Shown here one piece after another: positions 56,474 to 64,000 of a stretch of DNA of 64,000 nucleotides. This stretch comes from Cryptomeria japonica. Its lineage: Eukaryota > Streptophyta > Pinopsida > Cupressales > Cupressaceae. How positions within the stretch are numbered: the first letter of the stretch is position 1; each line of letters starts with the position of its first letter. The stretch is from contig NC_081415.1 in assembly GCF_030272615.1 (NCBI RefSeq), positions 628,101,240-628,165,239 of the forward strand. Direction: 5' to 3'. A program made the translations under genes and the position numbers. The notes beneath the pieces are model-generated. The model ran no database searches, had not been told where the DNA came from, and was given only the letters and a program-made list of their open reading frames with translations.

Positions 56474-59400
56474 TATAAAGACGTAAATCGAGCTAACTTC
56501 AATAATGAGCCGAAATACTCTTTATTCTTAAATAAACTCATAAATCAGTTACTAAGTCTATTTCATTCCACTTTTCCATTAATAGCTTCATTTGATCATT
56601 CCATTAAGATCGTAATAAACAAAAAAATTTATGTAAAAGATAAAGATTCTTTATTCCATAAATTGATAAAATTAGTATCTCAATCATACAATACTTACGC
56701 ATTTCAAGTTGTCGTAAGTTTAATAACAAAATAATACAAAGTAAAGGGTGAGATGCATCCATTGATTTGCAACCCAAGCTATCGCCAATGCAATCTTTAG
56801 CATGAAAATGAGAACAAGATTCGGGCACTTTTTTCACCCAACCTTGAAGCTTACACTTCCCCGGAATTCTTGGTCAATCAAGAATACTGACCCTGCACGA
56901 ATTGCTTAGCAAAAGAATTCGAAAGGCAAGATGGAATCTGGTACGTGCCTAGATGATACAAGCATTTTCATTTTTCTACTTCTTTTAAGAAACAAACATT
57001 CACTATCATTCAAGGATGTGGTAGAGAGGATAAAATAAAAGAATTCCATCTATTTCTATGGATAATTCAAATAATTACTCGACCGAGTATAATGCCATGC
57101 ACAACAAAAATAGATAGTTGGAAAAGCAACTATTCTCTCTATAATCCACATTCGGCACCTGTCCTGGAAGGTAACTTTCCGCAAACACAAGCCTATCTAG
57201 CTTTGTTCACATAAATCTAGAATAAATTCATACAGAAGACAATCTTTCGCCTTTCAATTCTAGCTTCCTATTTCTTGCAAGATAAAAATACTATGCTAAG
57301 AAGACAATCTTTCGTTTGAATAGAAATTGATAGAGTAAATCTTTTATTACAACCAATCCTATCTGACAGGAAACAATCTTTTATGGATAATCAAATATAC
57401 ATCTAAAAGAAAACAATCTTTCCCTTCTATCTTTCAAGCAATTTAAAGACAAGATTAAAATATTAAGAAGGTGTAACACATGTATGTATCTTACATATAA
57501 ATTGAATAAAATGAGTACACATTCTTTTATTCAATTATCAAAACATAGCATAATCATTAACATGCTTTCCATTTCTTATGGTTAAGAATTCTAAGTTTAT
57601 CTCATCTAAACTCTCTCAATCTTTCTAAGTGTCGTGGTTCATTTACCTCTTTTCTCAAAACATCATATTTAGTTTAATACTAATATGTGACTTTTCATGA
57701 TTTAAAACTTAACATACAGACTTCACTAATTTACCATAACAACAATCTAATATGATACAAGTTCAGAAAACACCTATCTATAAGGCCTTTCAAATGAGAC
57801 ACTCGATAACCATCTTTATTTTTCATGCAAAATTTGAAAATGTAAGTCTTTTCTTGTGATATCAAAATAACTTCATTATTTTATAAGTCGTTATCCTATT
57901 ATTTCATCTTCTTCGTGGTTCAATCTCAAAGTTTCTCTCTCTATCCTCTTACTTAATTTCTAGAGGATTGGGTGATCTCATTTATGAGAGTTTTACTAAG
58001 TTTATCAAGAAACTTTAAGAAAATATTTCACTATTGTATCTTTATTTACATGAACATAATTTTTGAACAATTAACAATGATTCCTTTTTCGACTCTAACT
58101 CTTCCATTAGTATATTGCATAAGTCTAAAACTATATCATCCTTTAGAGAATATGTAAAGCAACCTATAATGTAATTCCTATCACTCTTTATCATCTTTCA
58201 TGCATGTTCATAGTTATTTTATCAAATGTACCTCATAATACATTTCTCTATAAGACTATTCAAAAGAGAGTTCACACAATTTTGTTCTAATCATAGCTTG
58301 TCTCAATCAAACTTTACTCTAATAAACATTATATAACTTCATTACTCACTCACTATCCTTGCATAATGACCAAAGAATTAAGGTAGATCATACCTCCTTA
58401 TGCTCTTGTTACTGGCTTGAGGTGATGGACTTGCTTCCCTCTTCACATTTGCCTACTCTCTTTCAAGATGGTTCACAAACTCTTTGTCGCTCTCCATCTA
58501 TCGATTCTACCTACTAAGTCCATCCTCCCTATCCTTCTTTTCTATCTCTTTTATTTTTAAACTTTACTCTGAAATTCGACTTTAAATCTGAGATGATCAT
58601 GGTTGATCTTTTATGACTCAGTCGTAAGCACATCAAAATCTCCATTATTCTATTCTCTCTTATCTCTTTGTCGCTCTTCTACGTTTTCCTCTGTCTTGCT
58701 TAACTTCCCATCCTCTTGTGTGTTTCTATCGAGCTTATGTTGCTATTTATACTAATATGGTGCTATGTTTTCTCCTATTCTTTTGGTTTTCATTCACTGT
58801 TATAATCAGTCATGATGCCACATCTATTAGTCATAATTTCATTTCAGTTTCAAAAGGATTAAAACTCATGATGGAATGCTTGCATGTCGTCCATGAACTA
58901 CAAATATCGTTTTAATCATTGAGAATCTTGCTATTAATCACCCACCTCATGTTGATTACTCCACGTCTAATCACTTCTCATTAACCTACAGATCATGTTC
59001 AATATGAACACCAAGTGTTTGATAACAATCTTCATTCACTTAACTTGTGGTTCACTGTTGCTAAGTTTCAGCTAATTGTTACCTAAGTCATACCATTTTA
59101 AACATTAATAGGATTGATCACTACTACTCCACGTCGAACTGTCTTCTTCAACTTAGCTAATGTTTACCTAACAATAAGTGTTTGATATCTAATGCAGATT
59201 GCAGTCTCTATTGTTTGGATGTAGTTACAAGATTATCGACTTTGTTTACCTATCGATAGCATGCAGAGTTTAATTTGCTTTGGAACACTTTAGTGTTAAG
59301 TGCAAGTTCATAGCCATCGTTGCCGCTTCTCTGCCAGGTTTCACCGTAAGTCATGGTGCCTAGGTCGACCAGCCCAAGTCTATTATTTTACTGGGGTTAG

Positions 59401-59937
59401 TGGGGTGCCAGGTCAACCACTTGCTATGGTTCCTTTGTCGTTTACTGGCAGTCGACTTAAGTTTAAGACTTTAAACCCACCACCTTTCAATTATTATATA
59501 AGTATATATAATAATTGAGTATTTTATATAGTACATGTTTATTTAAAAGAAAGTCCAATGTAAAAACTTATGAGAAATAAGATATATAATCTAAATTATA
59601 TATATGTTTAATCATAAATACATTATTTCGAATGGTCATGATCATATAATAAGGAAATAATCACTTAAGCATAATTAAATATTATATATATATATATGTA
59701 TATATATTATGGATTTTCATAAAATAGTTTAATTCCACAAACCTATTTACATATTCGATAATTACACACTTATCTATAAGTTCATGATCGAATTATCATT
59801 AGAACTTAGATACATATATATTTAATCTCAAATGATTCTTTATAGATAAGAACAAAATTCATGATGTAATCAAATTTCACAATAATTGGATATTTATATT
59901 TTAACTATATAGATATATATGTTTATGATTAAATCTT

Positions 59938-60034
<97 letters not shown>

Positions 60035-60674
60035 CCAATTTACAAAAGTAAACTCATAAGTACGATTTTTCATACATTTATACCTATCTGAACAAAAAGA
60101 ACATATAACCTAGAGTCAATATTCATTTTAGAATCATTTACACATTTTATCTCTTTTAACTATAAAGAATAATATTTCACAATCACTCATACAACTTAGA
60201 TTTAATTCAAACACCACTCACATCATGCAATTAATGCACGTGCATAATTATTTAAATCAATCTACTACTCATTCCAAATTCATCATTTCAATTTGAACAA
60301 ACACTCAAATAAGGTCATTTAAATCATCCATCTTTCAAGATGCAAATATAAATCCTAATGTGGTGTGTGAGAGATTCCATCTATCCTAATGAAATACAAG
60401 AGCTAAGACAACTCTACCTGAACCATGTTCTCACCTTCATCATTGTTCACTTGTTCCTGCATTCACTTGCACTCAATCGCTCATTAGCAATGACGATCCC
60501 AATTCACAAATAAAAATTATTACTGATCATTCAATTGTATATAAATCATTTCAATACATTTGATATCCTATCTTATTTTATTGACAATTCCAATTTTATT
60601 TCATTTCCAATTCATTTGTGAAAAATAACATTCTTTTCCTAATTAAATAATTATGGAAAATTAGGTTCGTGACA
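56474..60674. mobile_element. Element G: 4.2-kb non-coding insertion in the 3' LTR of F
   Basis: The LTR sequence stops after AAGTGTG (56473) and resumes with GTGTGACTACCGG (60675). GTGTG is therefore duplicated and the insert is 56474-60674. If the insert instead starts TGTATAAAG at 56472, the duplication is GTG. The right end GTTCGTGACA is a typical LTR end. No gag, pol or transposase is visible in either strand. It is AT-rich, with a 90-bp TA run at 59942-60032 and short open frames only. A solo LTR of a Gypsy element with very long LTRs, or a LARD-type element, fits best. I could not find internal direct repeats by eye. Confidence 0.72.
59942..60032. repeat. (TA)n microsatellite, about 45 units
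   Basis: Uninterrupted TA dinucleotides within element G. Shorter TA runs lie at 59680-59710. Confidence 0.97.
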
Positions 60675-61949
60675 GTGTGACTACCGGTTGGTAGTCTCAG
60701 CTTTAGGGTTTCTGGTTTGGCAATCTAGCTTGTGTGATGCAACCGATGATATTCTGTGATGAGTTAGATAAGAAACAAGGATGAGTTTGAGATGCCACAT
60801 CAGTTTTCTGCACATGAAGAAGGATTTCTTTGATGATCTTGCATGAGAAGATCGACTGCATTAAATGTCTACCTCAGGAATGAACATTCTTCTTAGCAGT
60901 ATGAGAAGAAAGTGTGATGGATTACTGATTTCTATGTGCGGTGAAGAATGGATGATGCAGAATGACTTGTGATCTATTTGAGATTGTTTCATTCTATGAA
61001 AAAAATTTGGACGGTCAGGATTGGACCGCTTGTAATTGTAAACCTAAGATGCTTAGGGTTTAGGGTTTGTGTTACTGACCTAATTCTTGTCTATAAGGTT
61101 GATGAGTTTTGATATTGTTGTTATTGGAAAAAGTTGTGATGTATCTGAGTGATGAGATACTTGCCAGACTAGTGAGTGAAAACTGCAGAGTGTGATTGCA
61201 GAATAGAGGAACTGAAAAGGATCTGCCTTAGCATATAGTGTTGTTATCAGATCAGAGTTTTACCTGTTGTCTTCTAACCATTTCAACAAAAGGAAAATCC
61301 TTTTGTCAGGTAGCTTTAACAGGATTACTGTAAATCCTCTAACCAGGTGACTCAAGTTCATTGAGTTCTTTAAATCCTTTAGTGAGGTAGCCTTTAACAG
61401 GGTTTCAACCTTTAACAGGGTATATAGCCATCCCTTAATCAGGTGATCTTTAACAGGATCAATTCCTAGTAGAACCTTATTGTAAAGTCTTTAACCGGAC
61501 TAGGCTCCTAACAGAGTGAGCTTCAAAAGAGTTCAAAACAATCTTGTAGGTATTCATCCCCACCATGGTTTTTCCCATTTGGGTTTCCACGTGAAAAATT
61601 TGTGTGTCATGAGTTGTGCATTTTTCATGTGATGATTAAGCATTCTTTGTTTAAGTGATTATGCATGCAGAGCTAATGGGTATGGTATTGTTGATACACC
61701 ACATTCATATGTTAATGGGTGAAGTAGTTATCAAGTATTGAATTATATTTGAAGCATTCAATTTTACAGGTTTATGTTGTCTAAAGTCTTACTGTGTTTA
61801 ACTGGTATTGCCATGGTTAAGTTCATAAATGAAGACAACCGGTTAGCATTGTTTTAACTTGATAAGTTGCAGAGAAGTTTTTGTATGTACTAATTCACCC
61901 CCCCCTCTCAGGACTAGTTAGGGTATTTGTTGTTCATCATTATTCATCA
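60675..61949 (+). repeat. 3' LTR of element F, right part
   Basis: Aligns with 50736-51990 throughout, ending TATTCATCA. It has about seven C in the U5 run where the 5' LTR has about fourteen, and an extra GGGTTTCAACCTTTAACA unit near 61400. Confidence 0.95.
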
Positions 61950-62268
61950 TACAAAGCCTCCAAGTGCCTTCTTTCCTTGGTGCAAGGACTATCAGTACTT
62001 CACATGGGGTTAGAATTTTGCCAATCAGTCCTGATTCAAGCAACTCTTCAATCTACCTTGCCATTTCTGCATTCTGGTCTAGGGTGAGCTTGTAGGCTAC
62101 TTTGTTTGGCAATGTAGATCTAGGGATCATATCTATGCAATGACTGATGTCCCTTACCAGTGGTAGGGACCTTGGCATTCCATCTGAGATGATTCCTTGA
62201 TGCTTATCAAGCAACTGTCTGACTGTCAAGTCTATGTGTTTTGGTCCTCCTTCTTTCTCTTCTGCAAA
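61950..62268 (-). pseudogene. Protease-RT linker and RT start (element E)
   Basis: Minus strand from 62268 reads GGPKHIDLTVRQLLDKHQG, then VRDISHCIDMIPRSTLPNKV, a stop near 62060, and LAPRKEGTWRLC up to the F insertion. It continues at 50564 with TDSRAINK. It joins the RT palm N-terminus of E. Confidence 0.9.
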
Positions 62269-62997
62269 CTACTTTTTCCTTTTCACGTTGGGACTAGGCA
62301 TGAGGGCATAGCAAACTACACCTTTCTCTGCAATCTCCTTCATGAACTGTTTACCTTCTACTATCAGCACTCTTGTATCCTTCCCTTTTGATTCCATCTC
62401 TTCCTCTATCAAAGGTAAGAGTTCTATCACCTTCCCATCTTTGGTGATTGAGTAGGTGTTTCTCAACCCATCATGATGACCTTTCAAGTCATACTGCCAT
62501 GGTCTCCCAAACAAGAGATGGCATGCATCCATTTTGGCTATGTCAAATAGCAATCTATTCTTGTAAGATCCAATCTGAAACTCCACCCAAGCCTGCTCTT
62601 CCACCACTACTTGCTGACCTTGCATGAGCCATGAAACCTTATAGGGGTAAGGGTGAGGCAGCTTCCTAAGCTTAAGCTTTTCTACCATTTCAAGTAATAC
62701 AAAAATTTCAGTGGATCCGGAGTCTATCAGAACCTTGCATACCTTTCCTCCTACCTTACAACTAGTTTTGAAAAGAGATTTCCTTTGTGTAGGCTTCTTG
62801 TCAGGTACTTTCATGGTGGTTACTACTCTCCTCATCATCAGGGCCTCTCCTCTCTTGGGATATCCATAACTATCAAGAGCATTTACACTTTGATAACTGC
62901 TTGCACTTGCCACACTTTGACAATCAAATTCCTGAACCAAATTTCTTCTCCTTTCTCCCATGGAGCTAGAATCCTTCTCTGGACACCTATTGGCCAT
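62269..62997 (-). pseudogene. Aspartic protease (element E)
   Basis: 242-codon open frame. KVCKVLIDSGSTEIFV holds an intact DSG active site near residue 92, and AWVEFQIG and HLLFGRPWQYDLKGHHD are the flap and C-terminal blocks. It is preceded by a Ser/Tyr-rich linker. It would cleave Gag-Pol. The frame continues upstream into the zinc knuckle. Confidence 0.9.
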
Positions 62998-63999
62998 ATG
63001 CCCTTCTTGATTATAGTTGTAGCACCTAGGAGGTCCTCTGCCTTGGGATCTCCCCCTAGAGGGTGGTCTTCTACCCCTTAAGCTACCTCTTGGATTGTAG
63101 CCCCCTCCTTAGTTGTAACTACTCTCTCCTTTATTGCCTTCTTGGTTAGAGTCTCCCTGGTATCCAAAACCATTTCCTCTACCTCTAAAAGGGCCTCTTC
63201 CTCCTCTTTGTTGTCTCCCTTTACCTCTGCCATTTTGTTCTTTCTTTCTCTTCAACTTCTCCTCCACCTTGAGTGCCAATTGAAAGCACTTTTAGACTAT
63301 CTCCGGGGTGTGGAGATTCAAGTCTTCTTGGATTGTAAATCTAAACCCATTGAGATACCTCGCCACCTTCTCATCTTCACTCTCTTTCACCTTAGTCCTC
63401 ACACATAACTTAATGAACTCCTCGGTATAGGAACTCACGTCCATCTCCTTTTGTTTCAAATTCTACCTCCTCCTATTCAATTGGATATTGTAATCCATTG
63501 GGACATATGCTTCTTTCACCAAAGCAATCATTTTCTTCCATGTAGATACTCTTCTCTTTCCGTCTTTCACCCTCTCATCTTGGATGAAAGTCCACCAAGT
63601 TAGTGCAGCCCCTTTCATTTTGGATTGGGCCATCTTCACCCTCTGGTGGTCTAGTATGTCTTCACTTTCAAAAAAATTGTCCAAGGAGTCTATCCACTCC
63701 ATCACGGTATCAAGCTCCACCTTGCCTGCAAATACTAGTAGATCCATCTTCACATCCATTGTTCTTCTCTCCATGGACTTGAAGACACTCATCAGGGGTC
63801 TCTGTTCTACAGGTACCTCTATCTCTTCCTACATAGGGATCTCCTCTTCATCCCCTTCTTCTCTAGAGTCTTTCTCTCCCCTCTCCACTATGTCCTTCAA
63901 CCAATCCATCTCATTCCTCAAGGCCTGATTCTCAGCCCTTACTGATCTTCTCTCTTCCATCTACTTCTTCACTAGGACATTCAACTCTACATTGGTCAT
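62983..63999 (-). pseudogene. gag with zinc knuckle (element E)
   Basis: Likely ATG at 63999. A coiled-coil-like N-terminus (RSVRAENQALRNEMDWLKDI) has a stop near 63960, then comes the capsid core (63792-63463): FAGKVELDTVMEWIDSLDNF, KMKGAALTWWTFIQ. An in-frame stop follows at 63460-63462. A Gly/Arg-rich stretch (63230-63040) precedes the knuckle at 63024-62983, CYNYNQEGHMANRC, in which the second Cys is Tyr. Structural protein of the particle. Confidence 0.85.
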
Positions 64000-64000
64000 T

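Larger units (their letters stand above)
50565..61949 (+). mobile_element. Element F: Ty1/Copia element with both LTRs, inserted in E
   Basis: 5' LTR 50565-51990, PBS 51993-52004, gag-pol 52062-55997, PPT 56289-56300, 3' LTR 56301-61949 interrupted by G. The flanks are TAAAA (50560-50564) and TACAA (61950-61954), a 5-bp target duplication with one later mutation, and E's RT frame joins across it. The two LTRs differ at many sites, so it is old. The SGCSHHMTG protease block and integrase style suggest a Sirevirus- or Tork-like lineage; not assigned. Confidence 0.95.
46468..64000 (-). mobile_element. Element E: chromovirus (Ty3/Gypsy with chromodomain), minus strand, inserted in D
   Basis: Minus-strand order: gag (63999-63040), zinc knuckle, protease, RT (split by F), RNase H, integrase, chromodomain (to 47894), 3' LTR (47879-46468). 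Its 5' LTR is beyond the window. The insertion point cuts D's RNase H reading frame at the CA/AT junction 46467/46468. GGCAT (46463-46467) is the expected target duplication and should recur beyond 64000. Confidence 0.9.

Noticed and set aside
59300-59518. 72-residue frame in element G (Arg/Gly/Pro-rich)
   Set aside because: Locally GC-rich but short, with no motif and no continuation in either direction.
59942-60032. TA run as a possible origin or scaffold-attachment site
   Set aside because: Simple microsatellite in a non-coding insert; nothing else supports a function.
1-64000. tRNA or rRNA genes
   Set aside because: Looked for tRNA A/B-box pairs and rRNA-like GC-rich blocks and saw none. 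The only tRNA-like sequences are primer-binding sites.

Overview
This window looks like intergenic DNA from a large, repeat-rich seed-plant genome. A gymnosperm (conifer-type) genome is my best guess. That is an inference from the dense nesting of old LTR retrotransposons, the absence of any recognisable host gene, and the low GC content. I see no rRNA, no tRNA gene, no CRISPR and nothing bacterial. Nearly every long reading frame is a piece of gag, pol or an extra ORF of a Ty3/Gypsy or Ty1/Copia element, and all the pol genes are broken by stops and frameshifts.

Layout. (A) 1-7305: the 3' part of a Tat-lineage Ty3/Gypsy element on +. It holds the integrase end, a long 3' region, an antisense gene with a plant mobile domain (PMD), a polypurine tract (PPT) and a 3' LTR. 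(B) 8194-28376: a complete Tat-lineage element of about 20.2 kb. It has both LTRs, a perfect 5-bp target duplication (ATACC), a primer-binding site for tRNA-Trp, gag, protease, a G-patch remnant, RT, two RNases H, integrase, and a decayed antisense PMD gene. It is inserted in a decayed reading frame (7806-8193, continuing at 28382) and carries a solo Copia LTR (22285-23769, -). (C) about 30290-37083: a + strand Copia relic. Its RT is split by a 2.2-kb non-autonomous LTR element J (34156-36385) with 330-bp LTRs. (I) about 37084-39234: an internally deleted Copia on -, followed by H (39235-40534), a stray LTR of the B family on -. (D) about 40567-46467: the 3' part of a - strand Ty3/Gypsy element, probably Athila-like, with a sense extra ORF (envelope-like position). 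(E) 46468 to beyond 64000: a - strand chromovirus inserted in D's pol. (F) 50565-61949: a + strand Copia inserted in E's RT. (G) about 56474-60674: a 4.2-kb non-coding insert in F's 3' LTR. D, E, F and G therefore form a four-layer nest.

Most interesting content. Elements A and B share an antisense transcription unit next to the 3' LTR. Reading the minus strand, each shows an AACCCTAA-type box, a TATA box, a start codon 80-95 bp downstream, a short first exon of 25 or 26 codons, a GT-AG intron in phase 0, and then the PMD reading frame. In both, the intron carries a degenerate array of roughly 20-bp repeats around a CGCAT-like core. The 5' leader of B contains degenerate repeats of about 22 bp with the same core in the opposite orientation, so the genomic RNA could pair end to end. 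The antisense gene is nearly intact in A and decayed in B.
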